Source of the DNA: Deltaproteobacteria bacterium
Lineage (GTDB): Bacteria; Myxococcota_A; Polyangia; JAAYKL01
Reading direction: 5' to 3'
Length of the DNA stretch: 41,635 nucleotides
Assembly (NCBI GenBank): GCA_028713995.1
Contig: JAQTNF010000033.1
Span: forward strand, 1-41,635
Part shown: in pieces, positions 9,142-17,283 of the stretch
How the letters are laid out: the number at the start of each line of letters is the position of its first letter
Numbering within the stretch: the first letter of the stretch is position 1
Program-made: the position numbers and the translations under genes
Notes under the pieces: generated by a model
Databases searched by the model: none
Seen by the model: only the letters and a program-made list of their open reading frames with translations
Told to the model about the DNA's origin: nothing

Positions 9142-10083
9142 CTATTTAGCGCCCGGCCCGAGCGCCATGGCGGCCTCGGGGTTCGCCTTGGCTCGACGGT
9201 GGAGGACGACCCAGAAGACGATCGACAGGAAGAGCGTGACGAGGCCGATGATCTGCGAGGTCGACAGGGTGCCCACGCCGCCGCGCTCGTCGTCGCCGCG
9301 CAGGAACTCCATGAGGAAGCGCGTCAGCCCGTAGTACGCCGTGAAGAACAGGAACGCCTGGCCGCGGAACTTGGTGCGCGACTTGACGAGCATCACGAGC
9401 CCGAACGCGATCCACCCGTTGGCGATCTCCATGAGCTGCGTGGGGTACACGGGCAGCGAGGCCGCGTCCGTGGCCTTCACGAGCCCGAGGCGCAGGTGCT
9501 GGTGGAAGGCGGGCGAGCCGGTGAACGAATGGGCCGCGCACGAGGCGCCGTGGCCCATGCGATCCGAAAGCGCGGCGAACTTGACGCTCCAGTTGGGGAA
9601 GGAGATGCCGATGGCCTTGACCCAGGCCGGCGCGTCGGCCGGGATGGGCCTGCCGTAGTCGCAGCCGTACAGGAGGCAGCCGATGCGCGTGATGCCCAGG
9701 CCCGTGGCCAGGGTGGGAACCACCACGTCGGCCCAGGGCAGGAGCCGGATGCGCTGGCGGCGCAGGTAGATCCAGGAGCCCACAAACCCGCCCAGGAAGC
9801 CGCCGTAGGCCACGAGCCCGCCCTTGCGCACGTTCAGCATGTCGATGATGTTCGCGTCGCGGAACTCGGCCGGGTTGGTCACCACGTACAGGAGGCGCGC
9901 GCCGATCATGGCCGCGACGGCCGTCCATGTGAAGCAGGAGCTCAGCTTGTCGACCGGCAGGCCGTCCTTCTTGCCGAGCCACATCACGATGTACCAGCCC
10001 ACCACGAGCGACAGCCCGAGCATGACGCCGTACGAGTAGATGGGCATGTTGATTCCGGGGATCGTGAACATGATGGGATGCAT
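9142..10083 (-). CDS. lgt: Prolipoprotein diacylglyceryl transferase
   Basis: A 313-residue inner-membrane enzyme that moves diacylglycerol from phosphatidylglycerol to the lipobox Cys of prolipoproteins, the first step of lipoprotein maturation. Seen: an N-terminal TIPGINMPIYSYGVMLGLSLVVGW, the AAMIGARLLYV segment, the GGLVAYGGFLGGFVGSW segment containing the family Tyr-Gly-Gly, then GITRIGCLLYGCDYGRP, which corresponds to the conserved GR.GN/GCF-like region, and a C-terminal RFLMEFLRGDDERG matching the family's RF-EF-R-D. There is an extra loop of about 35 residues (SDRMGHGASCAAHSF and following) before YPTQLMEI. Start MHPIM is the first Met of the conserved N-terminus; its ribosome site is weak. 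It follows the DUF2892 gene after 34 bp. Several lipoproteins in this window are its potential substrates. Confidence 0.93.
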   Translation of the reverse strand: MHPIMFTIPGINMPIYSYGVMLGLSLVVGWYIVMWLGKKDGLPVDKLSSCFTWTAVAAMIGARLLYVVTNPAEFRDANIIDMLNVRKGGLVAYGGFLGGFVGSWIYLRRQRIRLLPWADVVVPTLATGLGITRIGCLLYGCDYGRPIPADAPAWVKAIGISFPNWSVKFAALSDRMGHGASCAAHSFTGSPAFHQHLRLGLVKATDAASLPVYPTQLMEIANGWIAFGLVMLVKSRTKFRGQAFLFFTAYYGLTRFLMEFLRGDDERGGVGTLSTSQIIGLVTLFLSIVFWVVLHRRAKANPEAAMALGPGAK

Positions 10084-10117
10084 GGGCGAAGACGTTAGGC
10101 GCTTCGGGGCCGGTGGG

Positions 10118-10345
10118 TCAAGAACAGCAGCACGCAGGCTTCTTGTCGACAGCCTTGCGCGTGTTGATGCCAAGCGGCCGGTAGAGCAGGCAGAAGCCCG
10201 TCAGCCCCGTGAACAGCGCGACCACCGCCAGCACGCCGAGCAGCACCTTGAGCCAGAACGCGGCGACGAAGAAGGCCAGGACCGCCAGGGCGACGCCCAT
10301 CACGATCCTGATTCCCCTGTCGAGCGATCCCTCGTTCCTCTTCAT
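10118..10345 (-). CDS. DUF2892 (YgaP-like) small membrane protein
   Basis: A 75-residue protein with two membrane helices. It opens MKRNEGSLDRGIRIVMGVAL, the N-E-G-x-x-D-R-x-x-R signature of the inner-membrane DUF2892 family, and has TGLTGFCLLYRPLGINT before the tail. It ends in KPACCCS, a Cys cluster seen in some members and perhaps metal- or thiol-reactive. An AAGGAGG site lies 7 nt before ATG. A promoter-like box on the minus strand at 10386-10414 lies about 40 bp upstream of the start. Probably co-transcribed with lgt. Confidence 0.8.
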   Translation of the reverse strand: MKRNEGSLDRGIRIVMGVALAVLAFFVAAFWLKVLLGVLAVVALFTGLTGFCLLYRPLGINTRKAVDKKPACCCS

Positions 10346-10385
10346 GACGCGCCTCCTTCCGGCCACGATCGTGGCTCTCGCGGGG

Positions 10386-10414
10386 TTGGACCCCGGGGCG
10401 CGAGAAAGGTTACA
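10386..10414 (-). promoter_or_regulatory. Putative ECF-sigma promoter facing DUF2892-lgt
   Basis: Read on the minus strand the site is TGTAACC, a 17-nt spacer, then TCCAA. It shares TGTAACCTTTC, the same spacer length and a similar -10 with the site at 11106-11134 ahead of the anti-sigma/cytochrome genes. The box lies just upstream of the ECF sigma gene itself, reading away from it, and would give a leader of about 35 nt for the DUF2892 gene. That the neighbouring sigma factor uses it is inference. Confidence 0.5.
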
Positions 10415-10421
10415 AGGTGCC

Positions 10422-11090
10422 GTGACCCGCCTCGTGACGCCAGGGACCGCCCGAGAGAACGAACCGTCGCCCGTCGTGGACGCGGACTCGGATCTCGTCC
10501 GTCACGCGCAGGACGGCGACTACGCGGCCTTCTCGCGGATCGTGGAGAAGTACCAGAGCCGCATCTACTCGCTCACCCTGCGCATCACCGGAACGCCCGC
10601 GGACGCCGAGGAGGTGACCCAGGGCACGTTCCTCGCGGTCATTGAGAACCTGTCCGGCTTCCGGGGCGAATCCAGGTTCTCGACCTGGCTGTACCGCGTC
10701 GCGGCCAACCGGGCGCTCAAGGCGGTCCGCGCCCGCGACCGGCGCAAGGAGAAGCCCGCGGAGGAGGACGGCGAGGAGTCCTTCGCCGCCGTCGCCCTGC
10801 CCGAGTACGTGGCGCCGTGGACCGCGGACCCGGAGATCCTGGCCGGGCGAGAGGAGACGCGCGAGATCCTCGGCCGGGCGCTTGACGGGCTCGACGGGAA
10901 GCACCGCGCGGTGTTCCTGCTGCGGGACGTGGAAGGGCTCTCGACCGAGGAGACGGCCCTGGCCCTCGGCCTGTCCGTGGCCAACGTGAAGGTGCGCCTC
11001 ATGCGCGCGAGGCTCATGCTGCGCGAGGCCCTGACCCGCGCGTTCGGCGACTCCGCGGCGGCGCTCGCGATCCATGACCATGACCACTGA
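10422..11090 (+). CDS. ECF-type RNA polymerase sigma factor
   Basis: A 222-residue sigma-70 family, extracytoplasmic-function factor. Region 2 is clear (DLVRHAQDGDYAAFSRIVEKYQSRIYSLTLRITG, then DAEEVTQGTFLAVIENLSGFRGESRFSTWLYRVAANRAL), followed by a charged linker and region 4 (LDGLDGKHRAVFLLRDVEGLSTEETALALGLSVANVKVRLMRARLMLRE). No ATG lies near the conserved start. GTG 10422 is chosen, with AAGG just upstream; GTG 10476 is the alternative and would give 204 residues. The next gene encodes a zinc-finger anti-sigma factor, so activity is probably held in check at protein level. Short, His-rich tail (AIHDHDH). Confidence 0.9.
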   Translation: MTRLVTPGTARENEPSPVVDADSDLVRHAQDGDYAAFSRIVEKYQSRIYSLTLRITGTPADAEEVTQGTFLAVIENLSGFRGESRFSTWLYRVAANRALKAVRARDRRKEKPAEEDGEESFAAVALPEYVAPWTADPEILAGREETREILGRALDGLDGKHRAVFLLRDVEGLSTEETALALGLSVANVKVRLMRARLMLREALTRAFGDSAAALAIHDHDH

Positions 11091-11105
11091 TCTTATGAAG
11101 CCGCG

Positions 11106-11134
11106 TGTAACCTTTCGCCGGGTCGGGGGTCGAA
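11106..11134 (+). promoter_or_regulatory. Putative ECF-sigma promoter ahead of anti-sigma/cytochrome genes
   Basis: TGTAACC at 11106-11112, a 17-nt spacer, then TCGAA at 11130-11134. The same box in the opposite direction lies at 10414-10386. GTAACC-type -35 and CGA-type -10 elements are known for several ECF factors. The predicted start would leave only about 13 nt before the GTG at 11154, a very short leader, so the exact start needs mapping. Confidence 0.5.
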
Positions 11135-11153
11135 ACCGCAGGAGGAATCGTTC

Positions 11154-11390
11154 GTGAAGTGCGAGGACATGCTGAAGGCCCTTGATCTGCATCTCGAGGG
11201 CGGGGCGGCCGACGAGGCTTGCGCCGAGTTCCTGCGCCACATGGCGGGCTGCGAGAGGTGCCGCGTGGTGGTCGACACGATCAGGAACACCGTGGCGCTC
11301 TACAGGGAGTCGGACACGGCGGTCGAGATTCCCGAGGACTGCCGCAGGCGTCTCGAGCAGGCGCTTCGCGAGAGGTGGAACAAGAGATGA
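11154..11390 (+). CDS. Zinc-finger anti-sigma factor (zf-HC2)
   Basis: A 78-residue soluble protein with the anti-sigma zinc-binding pattern His-x3-Cys-x2-Cys (HMAGCERC, residues 29-36) preceded by a Cys near the N-terminus (MKCEDM). Proteins of this kind bind region 2/4 of their ECF partner and release it when the zinc site is oxidised. It lacks any membrane helix, so it would sense a cytoplasmic signal. GTG start with AGGAGGAA upstream. Its TGA overlaps the ATG of the cytochrome gene (ATGA), so the two are translationally coupled. Confidence 0.85.
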   Translation: MKCEDMLKALDLHLEGGAADEACAEFLRHMAGCERCRVVVDTIRNTVALYRESDTAVEIPEDCRRRLEQALRERWNKR

Positions 11391-13333
11391 CCCGGCGCAC
11401 AGCAACGAAGCTCGGCCTCGCGGCCGTGATCGTCGCGATCCTCGGCCTGTCGGGGTACGCGGCGCGGTCGCACCTCATCAACGCCATGATGCCCGCGGGC
11501 AGCAGGCCGGGAGCGATTTCATTCCCCGCGAGCACGCCCACACCGGCCGGTTTCGACGCGGCCGCCGCGAAGCTGTCGGCCGACTTCCCGGGGCAGGCGT
11601 TTCCCCACGTCGAGAGGTTCAAGAAGGCCGGTATCCAGGCCTACGAGGGGCCGCGCACCTGCCTCGGCTGCCATCCCGAGGTCAAGTACAAGGACGCGGC
11701 GACCGGCGCGGATCGCTCCGAGGATCTGATGCAGAACCTCACGACCTCGGTGCACTACCGCTTCTTCTCGAGGAAGCATCCCAACGTGTGGGGCTTCAAC
11801 GGCGCGCTGGCCGACGACTTCCCCATGGGCATGATCGACCGGCCGTGCCCCAAGCCGGGCTCGTTCGCGTTCACCGCCTGGGCCGAGACCGTGCAGACCA
11901 AGGACGGCAGGACATTGTCCGAGGGGTGCGGCCAGTGCCACATCGGCGGGCAGTACCAGGCGCCGCTCGGCGAGCTCATGCCGGGCTACGAGACGCTCGG
12001 CACGGAGAAGGACGCCATCGACTGCCTGATCTGCCACTCGGCCGGCTACGACATGAACCGCAAGCAGGTGGTGCGCGACGGCAACGGCTACGCCCGCTGG
12101 GACCAGGATCGCTCGCTCAAGGCGGCCATGTCGGTCGGCAAGACCACGGCCCAGACCTGCCTGCGCTGCCACCAGCACAACCTGGGCGGCGACATCTACG
12201 TGGACGAGGCCGATCCGTCGTTCATGCAGTCTGCCCGCAACACGGGCAAGGACAGACCGCGCGTGATGCACCCGGGCAGCAAGCGCGGCACGCCGTTCTC
12301 GCCGAGCTGGGACGTGCACGCGGCCATGGGCATGGCGTGCACCGACTGCCACGCAACCGAGGGCCACCGCATCGCCAAGGGCATGAACACGACCACCATG
12401 ATGGCCAACGACCTGCCCGGCGTGGAGGTGTCCTGCGAGAAGTGCCACACCTCGTCGCCGCACAAGGCGAACGCGCTCCTGGCGACGGATCTCAACCGCC
12501 ACACGGCCAAGGTGGCGTGCCTGACCTGCCACATCCCTTCCATCGGCCCGGACAACATGACCATGCGCGACTTCAGCCGGCCGACGTTCGAGAAGGACGC
12601 GGGGATCTACATTTACTCCGACACCGTGAAGGAGACCGCGCCCGGCAAGGGCATCGCCTACGCGTGGTGGAACGGCGACGGCAGCTTCCTCGGCAACCCG
12701 ATCGGCGACAACCCGAACAACGCCGGGCTCTACAGCTTCTACAAGCTGCAGCATCCATGGCCCGAGTTCGCGTCGTTCGACTACAAGGGCTGGTACGAGA
12801 AGACCATGCGGCCCATCGCCAAGCGCAAACCGTCGAAGCTCTACCCGTTCAAGCTCTACAACGGCAGGCAGCACATCGACCTCGGCAACGCGGGGCCGTT
12901 CGGCGGGATGTTCGTGCCCTACAACCTGCCCGTCTACTACGCGACCGGCAACCCCGGGAAGGCCGGCCAGGCCGAGCTCGCCAAGCCCATGATGAAGATG
13001 ATGTACGGCCTCATGTTCAAGTACGACCTGCTCGATCGGTTCATCTCGTACATGGACGTCGGCGAGTGGAATACCGGCGCGTACGAGGACGCGCTCGCGT
13101 TGCGACACGTGGAGCCGCGCTGGATTCCGACCGACGCGCTCCTCGAGGTGAGCCACTCCGTGCGCAAGGACGGCGCCCTTTCGTGCGGCTCGTGCCACGG
13201 ACCCGCGGGCGTCATCGACTGGAAGGGCCTCGGCTACACGGACGATCAGGCGAAGCGCCTCGCCGCGGTCGACTACTCGTCCAAGGTCGCCTTGCCCGCG
13301 CCGCCTGCCCCGCCGGCCGAGCCCGCGCAGTAG
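11387..13333 (+). CDS. Octaheme c-type cytochrome (Otr-like)
   Basis: A 648-residue exported cytochrome. An N-terminal hydrophobic segment (LGLAAVIVAILGLSGYAA) is a signal peptide or anchor. Eight CXXCH motifs bind haem c, at about residues 92, 181, 212, 258, 318, 350, 378 and 600 (CLGCH, CGQCH, CLICH, CLRCH, CTDCH, CEKCH, CLTCH, CGSCH). The first seven are clustered and the last sits after a 220-residue haem-free stretch. This count and the C-terminal outlier suggest the octaheme tetrathionate-reductase (Otr) family, in which a lysine-ligated haem is catalytic; substrate is not deducible. Starts by ATGA overlap with the anti-sigma gene, so expression is probably under the ECF factor. It ends in a Pro/Ala-rich tail (PAPPAPPAEPAQ). 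Confidence 0.85.
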   Translation: MTRRTATKLGLAAVIVAILGLSGYAARSHLINAMMPAGSRPGAISFPASTPTPAGFDAAAAKLSADFPGQAFPHVERFKKAGIQAYEGPRTCLGCHPEVKYKDAATGADRSEDLMQNLTTSVHYRFFSRKHPNVWGFNGALADDFPMGMIDRPCPKPGSFAFTAWAETVQTKDGRTLSEGCGQCHIGGQYQAPLGELMPGYETLGTEKDAIDCLICHSAGYDMNRKQVVRDGNGYARWDQDRSLKAAMSVGKTTAQTCLRCHQHNLGGDIYVDEADPSFMQSARNTGKDRPRVMHPGSKRGTPFSPSWDVHAAMGMACTDCHATEGHRIAKGMNTTTMMANDLPGVEVSCEKCHTSSPHKANALLATDLNRHTAKVACLTCHIPSIGPDNMTMRDFSRPTFEKDAGIYIYSDTVKETAPGKGIAYAWWNGDGSFLGNPIGDNPNNAGLYSFYKLQHPWPEFASFDYKGWYEKTMRPIAKRKPSKLYPFKLYNGRQHIDLGNAGPFGGMFVPYNLPVYYATGNPGKAGQAELAKPMMKMMYGLMFKYDLLDRFISYMDVGEWNTGAYEDALALRHVEPRWIPTDALLEVSHSVRKDGALSCGSCHGPAGVIDWKGLGYTDDQAKRLAAVDYSSKVALPAPPAPPAEPAQ

Positions 13334-13401
13334 CTCGAAGCTTACCGCTCGCAGGCCCGAGGGGGATGGGAAAACCGCGGCTCCTGGTGCATGATGGATC
13401 C

Positions 13402-13962
13402 ATGGAGACCATGATCGCCCCGGGGTTCCTGGTCGCGGCGCCGCAGCTCAAGGATCCCAACTTCGAAGGCACGGTCGTCCTCATGATCGAGCACCAGGAC
13501 GACGAGGGCTCGTTCGGCATCGTGATCAACCGCCGCGCGTCCGTCGATCTGTCAATCGTGCTGCGCGAGCTCGGGCTCGCGTCTCCTACGGATCTCGCGA
13601 GCCATCCCAAGGTGCTGTTCGGCGGGCCCGTGGCCACGGAGCGCGGCCTCATCGTGCACACCGACGAATGGACCGGCGAAGCGACCACGCGCGTCGGCGA
13701 GGGCGTGGCGGTCACGGCGTCCATCGACCTCTTGGCGGCCATCTCGGCGGGCAGGGGCCCGCGCAGCTACCGTTTCTGCCTGGGGTACGCGGGCTGGGGG
13801 CCGGGCCAGCTCGTCTCCGAGATCAAGGCCGGCGCGTGGATCACCGTGCCGTTCTTCGCGGATCTGTTGTTCGAGGTGCCGCTCGAGGATCGCTGGCGCG
13901 CGGCCCTCGCGCACCTCGGCATCGACCCGAACAAGCTCGTCCCGGCGTTCGGCGACGCCTAG
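13402..13962 (+). CDS. YqgE/AlgH family protein
   Basis: A 186-residue cytoplasmic protein of the UPF0301 (YqgE/AlgH) family. It has the typical N-terminus (IAPGFLVAAPQLKDPNFEGTVVLMIEHQDDEGSFGIVINR), the FGGPVATERGLIVHT core and the RFCLGYAGWGPGQLVSEI block. The biochemical role is unsettled; the AlgH name comes from alginate regulation in Pseudomonas. The ATG at 13402 is used because the family begins about there; an earlier ATG at 13367 and a GTG at 13387 are in frame. It is 69 bp after the cytochrome gene. Confidence 0.9.
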   Translation: METMIAPGFLVAAPQLKDPNFEGTVVLMIEHQDDEGSFGIVINRRASVDLSIVLRELGLASPTDLASHPKVLFGGPVATERGLIVHTDEWTGEATTRVGEGVAVTASIDLLAAISAGRGPRSYRFCLGYAGWGPGQLVSEIKAGAWITVPFFADLLFEVPLEDRWRAALAHLGIDPNKLVPAFGDA

Positions 13963-13966
13963 AACC

Positions 13967-13983
13967 TTCCGCGGGCCGCGGAA
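13967..13983 (+). terminator. Perfect 8-bp inverted repeat after the YqgE gene
   Basis: TTCCGCGG and CCGCGGAA face each other around a single G, 4 bp after the stop codon. The placement suits a terminator or an RNA-end stem, but no T-run follows, so a factor-dependent or processing role is as likely. Confidence 0.35.
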
Positions 13984-14026
13984 AGTCCTGATTCCAAAGG
14001 GAGCGTCATCGTGTATATTCCCCGTG

Positions 14027-14051
14027 GGCCGCGTCCCGGCGGGGCGCGGCC
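14027..14051 (+). promoter_or_regulatory. Leader hairpin ahead of ribE
   Basis: GGCCGCG and CGCGGCC form a 7-bp stem with an 11-nt loop, ending a few bases before the GAGGGAGAG ribosome site of ribE. A TATATT at 14014 could be a -10 element but has no good -35. No FMN riboswitch fits in the 104 bp gap. Confidence 0.3.
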
Positions 14052-14066
14052 GATTTCGAGGGAGAG

Positions 14067-14711
14067 ATGTTCACCGGCCTCGTACAGGATATCGGATTGA
14101 TCGAGAGCACGGTTCGCCGCGACGGGGGCGCCGAGCTCCGGATCGCCACGCGCCTCGAAGGGCTCGCGATCGGCGAGAGCGTGGCCGTGGGTGGCGCCTG
14201 CCTGACCGTGACGGCCTTCGAGGGCAATTGCTTCCGGGCGTTCGCCTCGGCCGAGACCCTGTCGCGCACCGGCCTCGACGCCGCCCGGGCCGGTTCGCGG
14301 GTCAACCTGGAGCGCGCGGTGCGGGCCGGAGATCCCCTCGGCGGGCACCTCGTCACCGGCCACGTGGACTGCCGCGTGGCGCTGCTCGAGCGCGCGTCTT
14401 CGGGCGCGGCCGAGCGCATGTTTTTTTCACTGCCCGAGGGACCCTTGCTGCTGCACGTGGCGCAGAAGGGCTCCGTGTGCCTCAGCGGCGTGAGCCTGAC
14501 CGTGAACGAGGTCCTCGCCGACCGGTTCGGCGTGATGGTCATCCCGCATACGCTCACAGCGACCACGCTCTCGGACGCGCGCGTGGGCGACCTCGTCAAC
14601 CTGGAAACCGACGTGCTGGCCAAGTACGTGGCGCGGCGCCTCGAGGGCGGGACCACGCAGGGGGGCGGGCTCTCGATCGAGACGCTCGCGCGTCATGGAT
14701 TCGTGAGGTGA
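14067..14711 (+). CDS. ribE: Riboflavin synthase, alpha chain
   Basis: A 214-residue enzyme that dismutates two 6,7-dimethyl-8-ribityllumazines into riboflavin and a pyrimidine. It is made of two similar barrel halves: the first opens [14 protein letters not shown] and contains [13 protein letters not shown], then [11 protein letters not shown]; the second contains [13 protein letters not shown]. The residues in the GACLTV and GVSLTV pockets and the HVD motif are present. GAGGGAGAG lies immediately upstream. Its TGA overlaps the GTG of the next gene, and ribB-ribH follow, so it heads a riboflavin operon. Confidence 0.94.
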   Translation: MFTGLVQDIGLIESTVRRDGGAELRIATRLEGLAIGESVAVGGACLTVTAFEGNCFRAFASAETLSRTGLDAARAGSRVNLERAVRAGDPLGGHLVTGHVDCRVALLERASSGAAERMFFSLPEGPLLLHVAQKGSVCLSGVSLTVNEVLADRFGVMVIPHTLTATTLSDARVGDLVNLETDVLAKYVARRLEGGTTQGGGLSIETLARHGFVR

Positions 14712-15856
14712 AGGGCTTGCAGCAGACAAACGCCATCGAACGCGTGCGGCGCGCCATCGAGGAGATCCGGGCCGGGCGCATGGTCATCCTGGTCGACGAC
14801 GAGGACCGCGAGAACGAGGGCGATCTGACGATGGCGGCCGAGCTCGTCACGCCCGAGGCCGTCACGTTCATGGCCACCAAGGGGTGCGGGCTCATCTGCG
14901 TCACGCTCGTGCCGGATCAGGTGGAGCGCCTCGGCCTCAAGATGATGGTGGACGACAACCGGGCCGCGCTCGGCACCGCGTTCACCGTGTCGATCGAGGC
15001 GGCGAGCGGCGTCTCCACCGGCATCAGCGCCGCGGATCGCGCGCGCACCATCCGCGTGGCCGTCGATCCGGCGTCCGGGCCCGCCGACATCGTGAGCCCG
15101 GGCCATGTCTTTCCTCTGCGCGCCATGCCGGGCGGCGTGCTCCAGCGCACGGGCCAGACCGAGGGCTCGGTGGATCTCTCGCGTCTCGCCGGCTTCCGGT
15201 CCGCGGGCGTCATCTGCGAGATCATGAACCCGGACGGCAGCATGGCGCGGATGCCCGACCTCGAGCGTTTCGCGGGCGTGCACGGGCTCCTCATCGTGTC
15301 CATCGCGGACCTCATCGAGTACCGCCTGCGCCGCGACCGGCTCATCGAGCGCACGTCCGTGACCGAGCTCGAGCTGGGCGGCGAGGAGCGCAAGGCGCGC
15401 TTCACGGCCTACGTCTACAAGGCCGCGCCGGGGGTCAGGCGCAGGGAGTTCGTGGCGCTCGTCCTGGGCGACGTGGCGAACGGCGAGCCCGTGCCGTGCC
15501 GCGCCCACGTGGGCTCGCTCATCGACGACGTGTTCCTGGGCCACACGCGCAGGCGCAGCCCGTCAATCGGTCAGGTCATCGATGCGATCATCCGCCGCGG
15601 GCGGGGAGTGATCCTGTACCTTCCTTCGCGCGAGACCATCGAGGACGAGGTCACGCGGCACGGCGGCGCGGGCGATCCGGATCGCGCCGCGCGCGATCAC
15701 GGCGGGGAGATCCGGGAATACGGCATCGGCGCCCAGATCCTGCTCGATCTGGGCGTTCGCCGCCTGCTCGTCATTTCGAACAACCCCCACAAGCTCGTGG
15801 GCCTGACCGCCTACGGGTTCGAGTCCGTCACGCAGATCACCATGGAGGAGGTGTAG
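14708..15856 (+). CDS. ribB: DHBP synthase with degenerate GTP cyclohydrolase II domain (RibBX-like)
   Basis: A 382-residue two-domain protein. Residues 1-205 are an intact 3,4-dihydroxy-2-butanone-4-phosphate synthase: [11 protein letters not shown] near residue 29, the CVTL region and [10 protein letters not shown] with TEGSVDL. Residues 210-382 are shaped like GTP cyclohydrolase II, ending [14 protein letters not shown] as RibA does, but the catalytic parts are gone: where RibA has the zinc motif with Cys-Asp-Cys-Gly, this has HTRRRSPS, and the EGRGIGL loop is replaced by PSRETIED. The family known as RibBX carries such a modified domain. So only the RibB step is expected; GTP cyclohydrolase must be encoded elsewhere. 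GTG start, GTGA overlap with ribE. Confidence 0.9.
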   Translation: MKGLQQTNAIERVRRAIEEIRAGRMVILVDDEDRENEGDLTMAAELVTPEAVTFMATKGCGLICVTLVPDQVERLGLKMMVDDNRAALGTAFTVSIEAASGVSTGISAADRARTIRVAVDPASGPADIVSPGHVFPLRAMPGGVLQRTGQTEGSVDLSRLAGFRSAGVICEIMNPDGSMARMPDLERFAGVHGLLIVSIADLIEYRLRRDRLIERTSVTELELGGEERKARFTAYVYKAAPGVRRREFVALVLGDVANGEPVPCRAHVGSLIDDVFLGHTRRRSPSIGQVIDAIIRRGRGVILYLPSRETIEDEVTRHGGAGDPDRAARDHGGEIREYGIGAQILLDLGVRRLLVISNNPHKLVGLTAYGFESVTQITMEEV

Positions 15857-15858
15857 TC

Positions 15859-16344
<486 letters not shown>

Positions 16345-16348
16345 GCCG

Positions 16349-16759
16349 ATGAGCACGAGGCGCCGCTCCCGCGAGGTCGCATTCCAGCTCCTGTTCCAGC
16401 TCGACGCCTCGGGCGCGGCGGCACAGGAGACGGTCGAGCTCTACCGCGCCTCATTCGCCGAGGGCAGCCTGCCCGACGAGTTCAGCGTGGAGCTCTTTTC
16501 CGCCGTGGCCGCGCGCCTGCCCGAGGTCGACGGCGTCATCGAGAAGGCCAGCGACAACTGGCGCCTCGAGCGCATGAGCCGCGTGGATCGCAACATCCTG
16601 CGCATCGGCGTGCACGAGCTGACAGCAAAGACCGATGTGCCGGCGCGGGTGGCGATCAACGAGGCCGTGGAGCTCGCCAAGCGCTTCGGCACGGCCGAGT
16701 CGGCCGCGTTCGTGAACGGCATCCTCGATCGGGTGGCGCGCGACGGGGACAGGCTGTGA
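16349..16759 (+). CDS. nusB: Transcription antitermination factor NusB
   Basis: A 136-residue helical RNA-binding protein that joins NusE/S10 on boxA RNA for rRNA antitermination. It opens with the family's STRRRSREVAFQLLFQLD and closes with RVAINEAVELAKRFGTAESAAFVNGILDRVAR, the ARVAINEAVELAK-F-VNGILD signature. It starts 4 bp after ribH; riboflavin genes next to nusB are a common arrangement. Its TGA overlaps the next GTG. Confidence 0.95.
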   Translation: MSTRRRSREVAFQLLFQLDASGAAAQETVELYRASFAEGSLPDEFSVELFSAVAARLPEVDGVIEKASDNWRLERMSRVDRNILRIGVHELTAKTDVPARVAINEAVELAKRFGTAESAAFVNGILDRVARDGDRL

Positions 16760-17277
16760 GCCGCATCGGCTTCGTGGCGCCGGACTTGAGGCGCCTCGAG
16801 GGCGTCCCGGCCGATGCGGTCGTCATCTTCCGTTTCTCCGATCCCCTGCCGTTCGCGGGTGCGGCCTCGCTCGTGGACTGGCGCATGCTCGGCCACCTGT
16901 CGAGCCTCGCCATCCGCGGGTTCCTCACGGGCGAAGAAGGCGAGGCGCTGCTCATGCCGTTTTCGGGAAGGCTTCCCCAGCGTCACCTGCTTGTGTTCGG
17001 GCTGGGGCCGCGCGCCGGTTTCTGCGAGGCGGTTTTTGAGCGCGCCTTCGCGAAGATGCTCGATACGGTGTTGCGCCTTGGCGGGAAATCGATCGCGGCC
17101 TGTCTGCCCGGCCGGGCCGAGGGACTCGTCCCGCCCGAGCAGGCCGCACAGTGGCTGCTGCCGCTCCACGAGGAGCAGGGAGAGGATTGCCCGCTCACGC
17201 TCATCGAGCCGCTCGCGGCGCAGAAGATCATGGCGCAGGTGCTCGAGAAGTGGCGCCTGCGGAGGCTCGTGCCCTGA
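16756..17277 (+). CDS. Stand-alone M17 leucyl aminopeptidase N-terminal (macro-like) domain
   Basis: A 173-residue protein resembling only the N-terminal domain of cytosolic leucyl aminopeptidase: FSDPLPFAGAASLVDWRMLGHLSSLAIRGFLTGEEGEALLMPFSGRLPQRHLLVFGLGPRAGF follows the pattern of a LDWR turn, gain of a GEXGE loop, and the VGLG strand. The metal-binding catalytic domain is absent, and no remnant follows, since the next gene is convergent. It could bind a nucleotide or peptide ligand or be a structural partner; function unknown. GTG start overlaps the nusB stop. Confidence 0.7.
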   Translation: MSRIGFVAPDLRRLEGVPADAVVIFRFSDPLPFAGAASLVDWRMLGHLSSLAIRGFLTGEEGEALLMPFSGRLPQRHLLVFGLGPRAGFCEAVFERAFAKMLDTVLRLGGKSIAACLPGRAEGLVPPEQAAQWLLPLHEEQGEDCPLTLIEPLAAQKIMAQVLEKWRLRRLVP

Positions 17278-17283
17278 CGGGGA

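Noticed and set aside
11182-13962. A 926-residue plus-strand frame over the cytochrome gene
   Set aside because: Its first 740 residues are an Arg/Pro-rich shadow of the octaheme cytochrome; only the end encodes the YqgE protein.
13963-14066. FMN riboswitch ahead of ribE
   Set aside because: The gap is 104 bp and lacks the conserved FMN-aptamer stems; only a simple hairpin is present.
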